NCBI GenBank assembly: GCA_963801715.1 | Contig: CAWDGB010000005.1 | Location: 62,001 to 126,000 of the forward strand | Length of the DNA stretch: 64,000 bases | Direction: 5' to 3' | Source of the DNA: CAVVJA01 sp963801715 | Lineage (GTDB): Bacteria > Actinomycetota > Actinomycetes > Mycobacteriales > Jatrophihabitantaceae | Shown: positions 42,224 to 52,787 of the stretch, piece after piece | Position numbering within the stretch: the first letter of the stretch is position 1 | Layout of the letters: the number at the start of each line of letters is the position of its first letter | The notes under the pieces: generated by a model | Told to the model about the DNA's origin: nothing | The model's database searches: none | What the model saw: only the letters and a program-made list of their open reading frames with translations | Translations under genes and position numbers: made by a program

Positions 42224-42508
42224 CTACGAGCTTGAGCGGTCCCGTCGGGCCAGATCTCCCCGAATCGTCTGTTCGTCGAAGGTCTCTCCGCGCGCCACCT
42301 CGGCCTCCGCTTCGCGGATCTCTTCCAACGCGCCAGGCGTGGACAGCACGTCGATGGTCTCCTCCAGCGAGGCCAAGTCATCAGGGGAGATGAGCACCGC
42401 GGCAGGATGACCATGCTTGGTGATGATCACCCGGGCGTGAGTGCTTTCGACATCGGCCACCAGTTCGGACAGCCGGTCGCGGACCTTGGCGAGCGGCAAC
42501 TCGGTCAT
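42224..42508 (-). CDS. Phd/YefM-type antitoxin
   Basis: This 94-residue protein has an N-terminal Phd/YefM DNA-binding fold (LPLAKVRDRLSELVADVEST, then ARVIITKHGHPAAVLIS). Its acidic C-terminal half is the usual toxin-wrapping segment. It precedes the RelE-type toxin and presumably represses the operon together with it. Confidence 0.92.
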   Translation of the reverse strand: MTELPLAKVRDRLSELVADVESTHARVIITKHGHPAAVLISPDDLASLEETIDVLSTPGALEEIREAEAEVARGETFDEQTIRGDLARRDRSSS

Positions 42509-42600
42509 AGCCAGAAGTATAGCCAGTTCGGCGAGCCCATCGCCTCCTTCGGCCGCCTCGTCCCCGCTGACTTAGCGAGTCTTGCGCGGGTCGGCCGGTA

Positions 42601-44229
42601 TCAACCCTCATCAGGCTGGAGGACAGCCGAGCGAGTTCGGCTGGTCCGCGCGTGTGCAGCGGGCTTGGTGCGCAAGCCGATCAACGCCGTCGTCCCAGCG
42701 GCGAAGAGCGCGACGCTTCCTGCCGCCATCGCCCAGTGATAGCCGGTCACGAAGGAATCAGTCGCGGGTCCCTGCGCGACCGGGCCGAGCCGGGAAACGA
42801 TCTGGCTGGTCTGACCGCCGGCGACCTGCTGGCCGAGATCTCTCGCGCCCGCCTGCACAGCCGGCGGCAATGTTGTCACCTTGGAATCCCACACGTGCGT
42901 AGCGACGGCGACACCGATGGTGCCCATGACGGCGATGCCCACCGACGCGCCGATCTGGCGAGCTGAGTTCAGGATTCCGGAACCCGTTCCGGCAAAGGCA
43001 GGGGGGACGTCGCCCATGACCTGGGAGGACACCAGAGGGGCGGCCAATCCGAAGCCGAGTCCGACCAGCACGTACCCCGCCCCCGCCAACCAGAATCCGG
43101 TGTCGGAACTCAGGAGCGTCAAACCCACCATTCCGACGGCGGCAATCAGACTCCCCGCGCCGATGAGCAGCCGGCCGTCGTAGCGCCGCGCCAGACGACT
43201 CACGCTGATGGACGCCGCGAAGAACGGCCCATTCAACAGCAGCCACGACAGGCCGGTTTCCAGCGCCGACCAGCCGCGCAGGTCCTGAAAGTAGAGCGTT
43301 ACCCAGAAGAACATTCCCGCTAGGGAGAAGTACATCAGCGCGAAGACGGTGTTCGCGGCGACGAAGCGTCGGTTGCGCAGCAGGGCGGGTGGCACCATCG
43401 GCGACTCTGCCCGCCGCTCCCACATGGCGAACCCGCCTAGCATGACCACGGCACCGGCGAGGGAGCCGACGACGATCGCTGACGCCCACGATCGGCGGCT
43501 GCTCTCGATCAGCGCGAACGTCAGCAGGAATAGTCCGGTCGCGGCGAGCAAGGCACCTAGCAGGTCGAGCGGACGGGCCTGCGGATCCCGCGAGTCTTCT
43601 ACCGCCACGAGCGTCACGGCCCCGCAGACCAGGCCGATCGGCACATTCACCCAGAAGATCGCTGACCAGTCGAAGGCCCTGATCAACACACCGCCTATCA
43701 CCGGGCCGAGCCCGAAGCCGAGGCCGCTGATCGCAGACCAAGTACCGACGGCGCTCGTGCGATGCTCGGGATCGAAGGCATGGATCAATATCGACAACGT
43801 GAGTGCGGCCATTGCCGCACCACCGACACCCTGCAGCGCCCGGAAGGCGATCAGCTCCTGATCGTCCTGCGACAACGCGCAGCCCGCCGACGCGAGCGTG
43901 AATATGAACAGCCCGGCGAGAAAGACTCGCTTGCGACCGAACCGATCCCCGAGGGTGCCGCCGACCAGGATCAGGGCCGCTAGCACCAATGTGTAGGCGC
44001 CAACTACCCACTCGAGGTTTGCCGGTGATACATCGAGTTCCTGCTGTATCGACGGCAACGCGACGTTGACGATCGTGACATCCAGCAAGATCATCGCCTG
44101 CGACATGCACATTGCCGCAAGCGTCAGCCCGTTCGCACGGGGGGTCGCTGGACGCGCTACACCGTCCGCACCCACGGCATCAGAATGCGGCCTCGCGCGG
44201 TAATCCGCCAGCGCCGACCTAGCCGGCAC
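42601..44229 (-). CDS. DHA2 family MFS exporter (EmrB/QacA type), intact
   Basis: This is a 542-residue exporter with about 14 membrane helices. Motifs include LLDVTIVNVALPSIQQEL near residue 50, GGTLGDRFGRKRVFLAGL near residue 92, and WRAI-like motif C region SGLGFGLGPVIGGVL near residue 165. The C-terminal 30 residues are basic. The start is the GTG at 44227-44229. Unlike the MFS genes at 3.0 and 52.8 kb, it is unbroken. No regulator is adjacent; the VOC protein gene is divergent. Confidence 0.92.
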   Translation of the reverse strand: MPARSALADYRARPHSDAVGADGVARPATPRANGLTLAAMCMSQAMILLDVTIVNVALPSIQQELDVSPANLEWVVGAYTLVLAALILVGGTLGDRFGRKRVFLAGLFIFTLASAGCALSQDDQELIAFRALQGVGGAAMAALTLSILIHAFDPEHRTSAVGTWSAISGLGFGLGPVIGGVLIRAFDWSAIFWVNVPIGLVCGAVTLVAVEDSRDPQARPLDLLGALLAATGLFLLTFALIESSRRSWASAIVVGSLAGAVVMLGGFAMWERRAESPMVPPALLRNRRFVAANTVFALMYFSLAGMFFWVTLYFQDLRGWSALETGLSWLLLNGPFFAASISVSRLARRYDGRLLIGAGSLIAAVGMVGLTLLSSDTGFWLAGAGYVLVGLGFGLAAPLVSSQVMGDVPPAFAGTGSGILNSARQIGASVGIAVMGTIGVAVATHVWDSKVTTLPPAVQAGARDLGQQVAGGQTSQIVSRLGPVAQGPATDSFVTGYHWAMAAGSVALFAAGTTALIGLRTKPAAHARTSRTRSAVLQPDEG

Positions 44230-44357
44230 GCTGACCGCGAGGGCCGCGGCTCCCGATGCCGCTACCCGGCAAGATGCCGAGGTTTCAACTGGTCCGAAAC
44301 TTGTCGGTGCCTCCGGCTAGCGTCGTCGTCGAGGGCAATCACACGGAGGGACAAACC

Positions 44358-44777
44358 ATGGCCGGCACCGCGCTGCGCGGCTTCGCGACTATCAACTTCT
44401 GGGCCGAGGACGTGGCCGCTGCCCGTGATTGGTACGCCGACTTTCTCGGTACCCAGGCGTACTTCGAGCGCACCGACGCCGACGGTCGGCTCGTCTATGC
44501 CGAATTCCGCGTGGGTGATTCCGAGGCCGAGTTCGGCATTATCGATCAGCGCTTCGCTCCGCCCAACGCAGCCGCGGGACCGGGCGGCGCGGTGATGCAC
44601 TGGCACGTCGACGACCTGCCCGCGACCGTTGAACGACTGCTGTCCTTGGGCGCGAGCGAGTATCAGCCCATCACCCAGCGCGGCGAGGGCTTCGTCACCG
44701 CGTCGGTCGTCGACCCGTTCGGCAACGTGCTGGGCGTGATGTACAACCAGCACTATCTGGCGGTGACCGGTGGCTGA
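44358..44777 (+). CDS. VOC (glyoxalase/bleomycin resistance) family protein
   Basis: This 139-residue protein has the paired beta-alpha-beta-beta-beta modules of the VOC superfamily: FWAEDVAAARDWYADFLGTQ in the first, and VMHWHVDDLPATVERLLSLG and VVDPFGNVLGVMYN in the second. The ATG at 44358 has GGAGGGA upstream. It may be a metal-dependent isomerase or dioxygenase-fold protein or a binding protein; the substrate cannot be told. It is divergent from the DHA2 exporter. Confidence 0.87.
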   Translation: MAGTALRGFATINFWAEDVAAARDWYADFLGTQAYFERTDADGRLVYAEFRVGDSEAEFGIIDQRFAPPNAAAGPGGAVMHWHVDDLPATVERLLSLGASEYQPITQRGEGFVTASVVDPFGNVLGVMYNQHYLAVTGG

Positions 44778-44988
44778 CCGGACCGCTCGCCAGGTGGGTC
44801 AACTCGATCGCGCACCGAGCGAGCGACGGCTGCCGGACGATTCCGGACCTGAGCGATCGCCACCCGGCACCGAGGTCCTGTCATCGTCCCGTTGCCATTG
44901 AGTCACCGGGAGGTCTCCCATACGTGCCCTTTGTGGGGTTAGCGTGACCCTGTCCGTGTCCGTCTGTCGATGCGAGAGGGATGAGCGA

Positions 44989-47352
44989 ATGCGAACTCGA
45001 CCTGGCAAGCGATTGCGCGGTGCAGCGGGAATGGCCACACTCGCCCTCGTTGCCGCGAGCGGCGTTGCGGCGCTCGCAAGTGAGCCGACAGCGGCGGCCG
45101 CGCCGCCGTCCTCGGCCTGCCAGCTGGGCAACGGGGTGAAGCACGTCGTCAGCCTCGTCTTCGACAACGTGCACTTCTTCCGCGACAACCCGAATGTGCC
45201 GTCTGACCTCGAGCAGATGCCGCACCTGATGAACTTCCTGAAATCGAACGGCACGGTGCTGTCCAACGTGCACACCCCGCTGATCGCGCACACCGCCGAT
45301 GACAGTCTCACGATCTACACCGGCCTTTACGGCGATCGGCATGGACAGCCGGTGTCGAACTCGTACAAGACGTACAACCCCGACGGGACGACGGATCCGG
45401 CGACATCGTTCGCCTATTGGACGGCACCGGTGTCCGACACGGCGAACCCACCCACGCCCGGCCACGACACCACGCCGAGCATGGTCTACTCCGACACCGT
45501 GCCGGCGACGCCGGGTGCGACCGATCGGCAGACCCCGGCCCCGTGGGTGCCGTTCACCCGGGCCGGATGCACGGTCGGCGACTTCTCCACCGCCAACATG
45601 GTGCTGGAGAACGTCCCGCGCGACCTCCCGGCCGTATTCGGGCCTAACTCGCCCGAGGCCGCACAGGCCGCCGCCGACCCGGACCCCTTCAAGGACGCCG
45701 AGGTCGCCGACTACATCGGCGAAGCGGTGCACTGTGCTCAGGGTGACGTCGATCTGCGCGAACGCGCAGGCGGTGAAGTTCGGCCAGACCTCGCCGTCGC
45801 CCACCGCGGTCGAGGACAGCCTGCCGACCGAACCGGGCGGCTACAACGGGTTCCAGGCATTGTTCGGCGCAAGGTACATCGCGCCGCAACTCGGCGCGGG
45901 CACGCCGAACCTCTCCCACAACGGCTACCAGGTCACCAACGCGGCGGGCAACCTCGTCGACCTCGACGGCAACGCAGATCGTCAAGCGCGTTCAGCGAAC
46001 AACCCGGGTTCCCCGGCTTCAACCCGACCGCCACGCAGACGCTCGCCTACCTCGCCGACATGCAGGAGACCGGCATCCCGGTCACCTACGGCTACATCTC
46101 CGACCTGCACGAGCGCAAGGCCGGCACCAGCGGGTGCACGACGGCTGACGCGCCACCGCGACCGGTCGCCCTCGGTCCGGTGACAGCTGCTACGTCGACG
46201 AACGCCAAGGCCTACGACGACGCTTTCGAGACGTTCTTCGAGCGGCTCGCCGCTGACGGCATCACGCCGGCCAACACGCTGCTTCGTGATCGGCGCCGAG
46301 GAGAACGACCAGTTCGTCGGCGCCAACGTCGGCCGAGCGATCGAACCGACACCGGCCGGCTGCGACGGCGTTACCACGACCCGTGCAACTACGCGACGGA
46401 CAGATCGGCGAGCTGCCGCGAACATCAAGGGCCTGCTGTCGACACATCCAGCAGCGGCACCGCAGTTCGACATCGAGCCGCAAGGCGCGGCGATCTACGT
46501 ACACGGGCAGCCGGCCGCTGACGATCCGACCGTGCGCCAGCTCGAACGCGACACCGCCGCGATGACGGCGGAACAACCCGTTCAGCGGCGTCAACGGCGA
46601 GAAGATCACGAAGTACCAGGCCGGTGCTATGGAGCAGCGGGTGCTGCACCTGCAGACGGCCGACACGCTCCGGACGCCGACCTACACGCTGTTCCCGATG
46701 CCCGACTACTTCTTCGGGACGACCGGTCCGAACGTCGGCATCAATCCCGCGTTCGCGTGGGACCACGGCTACTACAGCCCGAACATCGACATCACCTGGG
46801 CTGGGGTCGTCGGTCCCGGGAGTGGCGGCGAACGGTGTGGACGGACCGGCGCCGGCCGGAGGCAACGAATCGCACGATCCGAACTCACTGAACACCGTTC
46901 CCGACGCAAGCAGAGTGGGCACGTGGGTGGAGGAGACCGATCTGCGTCCGACGCTGCTCCACATCGCGGGGCTCACCGACGACTACCAGAGCGATGGCCG
47001 GGTGATCAGCCAGGTTCTCACCTCGCCCGCGTCGTCACTGCGTGATACCGAGGCGCTCGCGGTGGCCTACCAGCAGATCAACTCGAGCGTCGGTCAGTTC
47101 GCGACGGACACGATGATCGCCGACAGTGCAGCTCTCGCTAGCGGTTCCGCCAACAACGACTCGGCCTACAAGAGCGAGCAGGCGCAGCTGCGCCATCTCG
47201 CCGACAACCGCGACGCTCTGGCCGGCGAGATGAAGGCAGTGCTCGCGCAGGCCGCGGAAGGACACTCGCCGTCCCACGGCAAGGTGACCTCCGAACTCGC
47301 TCGGGCAAACGCGCTGCTGAAGCAGGCCCACCAGCTGGCGGGCGGGCACTAA
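44989..47352 (+). pseudogene. Secreted phosphoesterase-like protein, multiple frameshifts
   Basis: This exported protein of about 780 residues has an alkaline-phosphatase/phosphoesterase-like fold. The ATG at 44989 follows GAGAGGGA. A signal peptide (MATLALVAASGVAALAS region) precedes HVVSLVFDNVHFFRDNPNVP and HTADDSLTIYTGLYGDRHG. From about 45740 the reading frame changes repeatedly, yet each piece is well-preserved protein: GGYNGFQALFGARYIAPQLG, LAYLADMQETGIPVTYGYIS, FVIGAEENDQFVGANV, PMPDYFFGTTGPNVGINP, and finally the frame with WVEETDLRPTLLHIAGLTDD to the stop. At least five or six indels are needed. Confidence 0.75.
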
Positions 47353-47358
47353 CCGAGC

Positions 47359-47398
47359 GCGCGGGATGTGCGTGGTGACAACCGCGCACATCCCGCGC
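47359..47398. terminator. Intrinsic-terminator-like hairpin
   Basis: A 14-base perfect arm (GCGCGGGATGTGCG, 47359-47372, with its complement at 47385-47398) extends through TGGT/ACCG to a 4-base loop. It starts 7 bases after the phosphoesterase stop and faces the convergent DUF6069 gene. Confidence 0.75.
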
Positions 47399-47485
47399 AT
47401 CGACGCTTCAACATCTCGCGTGGATGCCTTGGCCGGTCGTGACCGGTCAGTGCCTGATGGGCGGAGCGGACCCTGGTGGGTCCGT

Positions 47486-47935
47486 CTAGTACATCGGGCT
47501 CCGCGCCACGCCCAACGAATTGCCTCGTCGCAGCGACCGCCGCGCCGTGCTGACCGTCAGTGACCAAACACCGATGCCGATGAAGAGATTGATGAGCGCC
47601 GTGCTGACTTTCGACGCCATTTCGGCGCTGGTCGCAAACGGAGCCAGGGCAGCGACCAGCGTGCTCAGTCCCAGAATCCACCCGAAGAAGGTGAACGGCG
47701 ACGGTGTGGCGAGCAACAGAATGTGCATGAGTGCCGTTGCGAACAGGCCGACCCCGAACGCGGCCAGGGCATAGGTCACCGTGTCGGCGTCTCCCCAGGT
47801 ACCTGACCTGTTTGGTGCTAGGACCGGGATGTGAAAGATGCCGCGAGCGATGACGATGCCCACGACGGCGATCAGCGCGGCCACCACGGCCGTCGCTAGA
47901 CCACCGGCCCAGAGCTTGCCGGCATCGACCGCCAT
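47486..47935 (-). CDS. DUF6069 family membrane protein
   Basis: This 149-residue protein has four membrane helices. It shows the family pattern: LWAGGLATAVVAALIAVVGI, RGIFHIPVLAP, AFGVGLFATALMHILLLATP, PFTFFGWILGLSTLVAALAP, and a last helix LINLFIGIGVWSLTV. The ATG has GGGAG about 7 bases upstream. The function is unknown. Confidence 0.83.
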   Translation of the reverse strand: MAVDAGKLWAGGLATAVVAALIAVVGIVIARGIFHIPVLAPNRSGTWGDADTVTYALAAFGVGLFATALMHILLLATPSPFTFFGWILGLSTLVAALAPFATSAEMASKVSTALINLFIGIGVWSLTVSTARRSLRRGNSLGVARSPMY

Positions 47936-48132
47936 GCGCCTGCTCCCGCCGTGGTTGAGATGCCGGCGACGCGGGCGGTTCCGGTGTCCAGTCTGCAGTC
48001 ATAGCTACCCCGAGCTGTTGGTGATATCGCAAGAGATGAACAGAGCCAGGGCCAAACAATAGCCCGGCCGTGAAAACGCCCGAACAGCGCGGAGAGCGGA
48101 CTTACGTCCGAGACCCGGAGCGCCAATGCTGA

Positions 48133-48177
48133 TGATCTTTGACCTAGCGGCGCTGGGGAGCAGTAAGTCCAAGATCA
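48133..48177. repeat. Dispersed palindrome, copy 6
   Basis: TGATCTTTGACCT (48133-48145) pairs with AAGTCCAAGATCA (48165-48177) with two mismatches. It lies between two minus-strand genes, so at this position it is not between convergent ends. Confidence 0.8.
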
Positions 48178-48202
48178 CGACCGGTTACTTCGCCGACAGC
48201 GC

Positions 48203-48238
48203 CGCTCCGGGCGGTGCCCATCGGGGCCGCCCGGAGCG
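48203..48238. terminator. GC-rich hairpin after the small basic protein gene
   Basis: CGCTCCGGGCGG (48203-48214) and its exact complement (48227-48238) flank a 12-base loop. It lies 40 bases beyond the stop of the minus-strand gene ending at 48279 and is a likely terminator for it. Confidence 0.6.
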
Positions 48239-48278
48239 CCATCGCGGCCGTCGCCGCGCGTTGGCGCGCATGACCCCC

Positions 48279-48503
48279 TTACACCGTGCCGTGCACCTGT
48301 CCTATTTGGGTCATCGCTGAGGCGTGTCGCATAGCGGGATAGCGCTTCGGGCCGGCCAAGCCACTGTCCGCTCGTTGACTTAGGCGGCGGTCGGCGGCAG
48401 CCCACAGATCCGCCCGCACCGTAGGTGGTGAGTGGCGAAGCATGCGGCGGAGGTCGGCCTGCTCCTGGAGCTGCCGCACCCGAGTGCGAATCCTGTTGAT
48501 CAT
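48279..48503 (-). CDS. Small basic hypothetical protein
   Basis: This 74-residue arginine-rich protein begins MINRIRTRVRQLQEQADLRR and continues with SPPTVRADLWAAADRRL. AAGGAG lies 7 bases before the ATG, one of the best ribosome sites in the window, and a hairpin follows the stop. No family is recognised; it could bind nucleic acid. The codon pattern is plausible, but homology support would be needed. Confidence 0.6.
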   Translation of the reverse strand: MINRIRTRVRQLQEQADLRRMLRHSPPTVRADLWAAADRRLSQRADSGLAGPKRYPAMRHASAMTQIGQVHGTV

Positions 48504-48738
48504 GACTTTCTCCTTGATCGGAATATCGGTTGACTACTGAAGGATCGGCGCCGCCCGGTCGCTGGCGTATCCACCAAGAGGGCTCACGTGCGGATGACGC
48601 CGTCTCCTCCGATCAGGTGTTTCATCGGTGGCCAGGTCGAGGACACCGAGCGATCACGGCGTAAATGCACTGGCGGGTCGGGTAGCCGGATCGCTCGCCA
48701 CGCCGCGATGTCAGCGGCCGGAATTACAGTGGGGCGAC

Positions 48739-51700
48739 GTGACCTCCCCACCGCCGCGCGCACGCTGGCTACAGCGCTTGCTGGCCTACTGCCTCGCGCA
48801 CCGGCGGGATCTGTTCGTGGCATTCGGCGCGGCCATCGGCGGCGCCATAGTGTCGACTGCCGTACCGCTCGCGATTCGGCACGTCATCGACACTGCCGCT
48901 ACGCCAGCGGGTGCCACTGGCGGCATCGGGGTGTGGGTGGGAGCCCTCGTCGTCGCAGCGTTCCTCCAGTACGGGCTCACCTTCGCCCGGCGGTATTCGG
49001 CCGGCCGGCTATCCCTGCACGTCCAGTACGACATGCGACGTGACGTGTTCGCCGCGTTGTCCCGGCTGGACGGCACGGCTCAAGACGAGCTGGACACCGG
49101 CCAGGTGGTGAGCCGGTCCATCACGGACATCGGCCTGGTCCAAGGATTGCTCGCCTTCGTCCCGCTGCTGGCAAGCAACGCGCTGCTGTTCGTGTTGTCG
49201 CTAGTGGTCATGGTGTTTCTCTCGCCGGCGCTCACCCTGGTGACCCTCGCCGTGGCCCCCGCGCTCTGGTACGTCGCAGCGGCGTCCCGAAAGCATCTGT
49301 TCCCGGCGAACTGGGCGGCCCAGCAGCAGGCCGGCGAGGTGGTGGGACACGTCGAGGCAGCGGTCACCGGCGTGCGTGTCGTGAAGGGGTTCGGCCAGGA
49401 ACAGCGCGAGCTGCGAGAGCTCGAGTCCGAAGCCACCCTGCTGTTCGGCAACCGGATGCGCGTCGTGCGGTTGCAGGCCAAATACGCCCCAGCCCTGCAG
49501 GCCATTCCCGCGTTGGGTCAGGTCGGCGTGCTGCTGCTTGGCGGCTGGCTCGCGCTCGCCGGCCATCTCACGCTGGGCACGTTCCTCGCCTTTGCCACCT
49601 ATCTCGGCCAGCTCGTCTCCCCCGTTCGCCAGCTCACCGCTTTGATGACCATCGGGCAACAAGCACGCGCCGGGGTCGAGCGGGTCCTGGAAATCGTCGA
49701 CACCCGACCGACGATCGACGACGCGCGCGGACGCCGTGGCCGTTCCCGATGGACCGGTTGGAATCGAGTTCGACGACGTCCGATTCAGCTACGACGACGG
49801 GGCGGTTCCCGTTCTGGACCGGTTGTCGTTGTCGATCGCGCCGGGCGAGACGGTGGCTCTCGTCGGCGGCGCGGGATCAGGCAAGTCGACGCTCGTCTCG
49901 CTGTTGCAGAGACAGTTCGAGCCGCAAGCAGGATCGATACGCCTGGGCGGCGTCGACCTGCGGCAGGCCCGGCTCGAGTCCGTGCGCGCGGCCCAGGCCG
50001 TCGTCTTCGATGAGAGCTTCCTGTTCTCCGACACCATTGCTGCCAACATCGCGTACGGACGGCCCGATGCGAGCGACGAGGACGTCCGGGCGGCAGCTCG
50101 TGCGGCTGAGGCGGAGGAGTTCGTCGAGGCCCTACCGGAGGGTTTCGACACGGTCGTGGGAGAGCGCGGCCTCACGCTCTCCGGCGGCCAGCGCCAGCGG
50201 ATTGCCATCGCCCGCGCACTGCTGTGTGAGCCCCGGCTGCTCGTGCTGGACGATGCGACGTCCGCCATCGACCCGATCGTCGAGGCCCGAATAAACGAAC
50301 GACTGCGCGCCGGCACCGGCTGCCGGACGACGTTGCTCGTGGCTCACCGACGGTCCAGCCTGGAGATCGCTGACCGCGTCATCGTGCTCGATCGAGGCCG
50401 CGTCGTCGACGCCGGAACCGTCGCGGAGCTGGCGGCTCGCAGTCCGGAGTTCCGGCGACTGTTCGATCCGGACGCGGCCGTGGCGGCCGTCGCAGCAGCG
50501 AGCAACGGCCATGCACCGGTAGGTCCAACGCTGGTCAGGACGCCCGATCCGTCAGCCCGGTTCGGCATGCACAACCGGCGCGCCGGACAGACTGGTGACG
50601 CCAGCCTGTTCAGCTCGCTTCCCGCGACCCCGGAGCTCCTCGAGCGAGTGGCGAAGTTGCCGCCCCCCACCGGCGAGCCCGACATCCCGGATTCGATCTC
50701 CCACGCCGCCGATCCGCAATTCGGCTTGCGCCGGCTGCTCGCGCCGGTCCGAAGCGTGCTCCTTGTTGGCCTGGTGCTCGTCGGGCTCGATACGGTGGCG
50801 CAGCTACTCATCCCCGCGTTGGTCCGCGGCGGCATCGATCAGGGCGTCACCGCGCAATCGCTCAGCACGCTGGTGGCGATCAGCGCCATAGCCTTCGCGG
50901 TCGTCATCGTCGACTGGGGCATTAGTCGCGCGGGTCAGCTGGTCACTGGGCGGACGGGTGAACGGCTCCTCTACCTGCTGCGGGTGAAGACCTTCGCGCA
51001 TCTGCAACGCCTCGGGCTCGATTACTACGAACGCGAGCTGGGCGGCCGCATCATGACCCGGATGACCACCGACGTCGACGCCCTGTCGACGTTCCTGCAG
51101 ACCGGACTGACCACGACGTTGATCAGCCTGCTGACGATCGTCGGTGTCCTCGTCGCGCTCGTTGTCCTCGACGCCGGCCTATCGCTGATCCTCATCGCCA
51201 TGGTGCCGGTGCTGGCGGTAGCCACCCTGATATTCCGAGCCAAGTCCGTCCCGGCATATATCGAAGCGCGCGACAAGGTGAGCGCGGTCAACGCGCTGTT
51301 CCAAGAGAACGTCGCCGGGCTTCGAGTCACCCAGGCCTACCGGCGCGAAGACCGCAACCTGACAACCTTCCTCGCCGCCTCCCGCGAGTACCTCGTCTCT
51401 CGGATGCGAGCACAGCGCTACATCGCCACGTACTTTCCGTTCGTTCAGCTGCTCAGCGACCTGGCCGGGGCGGCTGTCCTCGGGTTCGGTGCCGTCCGGC
51501 TGCGGGACGGCACGATAAGCCCGGGCGTGCTCATCGCGTTCTTCCTCTACTTGGATGCGTTCTTCGGCCCCGTCCAGCAGCTCTCGCAAGTCTTCGACGG
51601 CTACCAGCAATCCACGGTCGGGCTCGCACGTCTCCGTGACCTGTTGCGAACGCCGACTTCCACGCCTGCTGCAGAGCATCCCCGACCAGTCGGCTCGTTG

Positions 51701-52450
51701 CGCGGCGAGATCCGGCTGCGTGATGTTCGCTTCGCCTACCCGGGGGGCGCGGACGAGGCCGTCGCCGGCATCGACCTGTCCGTCGCCGCCGGCGAGACGG
51801 TCGCCCTCGTCGGCGAGACCGGAGCCGGCAAGTCAAGCGTGATCAAGCTGGTCGCCCGGTTCTACGACCCCACATCCGGCGCGGTACTCATCGACGACAC
51901 CGACGTACGCCAGCTGGATCTCCCGGCCTACCGGCGCCGACTCGGCCTCGTCCCACAGGAGCCGTATCTCTCGACGGGCACCGTCCGCGATGCCATCGCG
52001 TATGGGCGTCCGGACGCGACCGACGCCGAGGTCGAGGACGCGGCCCGGGCGGTCGGCGCGCACACGACGATTGCCGCGTTGCCCAATGGGTACCAGTACG
52101 AGGTTGGCGAACGCGGCCACAATCTGTCGGCCGGCCAGCGGCAGCTGGTTGCGCTGGCCCGGGCCGAGCTGGTCCACCCCGACATCCTGCTGTTCGACGA
52201 GGCGACTGCGGCCCTGGATCTGGCCAGCGAGGCAGCGGTGAACCGGGCGGCGGCCGCCGTGACTCGGCGCCGGACCACGCTCGTCGTCGCCCACCGGCTC
52301 ACCACGGCTGCTCGCGCGGACCGGATCATCGTGCTCGATCGCGGTCGGATCGTGGAGACCGGAACGCATCGGAGCCTGCTGGCCGCCGGTGGCACCTATG
52401 CGGCGTTGTGGGATGCCTACGCGGACCGTCCCGTGGGCGTGACGGACTGA
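48739..52450 (+). pseudogene. Fused full-size ABC exporter (TMD-NBD-TMD-NBD), one frameshift
   Basis: This tandem-fused multidrug-type ABC exporter is about 1,237 residues long, similar in build to mycobacterial Rv0194. It starts at GTG 48739. TMD1 (LLAYCLAHRRDLFVAFGAAI onward) is in one frame to about 49730. Then the frame changes and NBD1 (VGGAGSGKST, LSGGQRQRIAIARALL, LLVLDDATSAID), TMD2 (LLVGLVLVGLDTVAQLLIP) and NBD2 (VGETGAGKSS, LSAGQRQLVALARAEL, ILLFDEATAALD) follow without a break. The single indel falls between TMD1 and NBD1. Both ATPase sites look intact. If the indel is a sequence error this is a working exporter. Confidence 0.85.
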
Positions 52451-52466
52451 CGCGCTCCCGCCTGCC

Positions 52467-52712
52467 TTAAGGCCTCGCCTCCGGTTGCCGCGCGGGCGCC
52501 CGGTCGGCCGGGTGCTCGATGAGCGCCAGTATTCGAGCGGACATGAAGCGGGCAGTCCGGACCGGCGTGCCGCTACGGGTCAGCTCGGTCACCTCCACGA
52601 CTGATCGACCGTACGACACCTCGACCCGCCGACCAGCGCGAGTCGCCACGACGTCGTAAGTGCGTGCCATTCCGCCAGCATCGATGACGATCTCGACGCG
52701 ATCGCCCTTCAT
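52467..52712 (-). CDS. Small hypothetical protein
   Basis: This 81-residue protein has a beta-rich look (VEIVIDAGGMARTYDVVATR, then GRRVEVSYGRSVVEVTELT). The ATG at 52710-52712 is preceded by GAGG. It converges with the ABC exporter gene, its end lying 16 bases from that stop, and is divergent from the MFS gene. No known family is recognised. Confidence 0.55.
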   Translation of the reverse strand: MKGDRVEIVIDAGGMARTYDVVATRAGRRVEVSYGRSVVEVTELTRSGTPVRTARFMSARILALIEHPADRAPARQPEARP

Positions 52713-52787
52713 ATCCCTGCCTCGGTTCCGTCAGCGGCCCACCAACTCGAGTGCGCCCTAACAGCAAGATTGGCACAATCCTGCGAC

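Larger units (their letters stand above)
47936..48278. other. Gene-free stretch with two hairpins
   Basis: About 340 bases hold no convincing gene. They contain palindrome copy 6 and, further right, a GC-rich terminator-like hairpin. The left part is the upstream region of the DUF6069 gene. Confidence 0.6.

Noticed and set aside
41945..42508. Toxin-antitoxin pair as a sign of a prophage or integrated plasmid
   Set aside because: No integrase, phage or conjugation genes occur in the window. Chromosomal RelE/Phd-type pairs are common in actinobacteria.
1678..48177. CRISPR-like interpretation of the repeated palindromes
   Set aside because: The copies are kilobases apart with no regular spacers and no cas genes.
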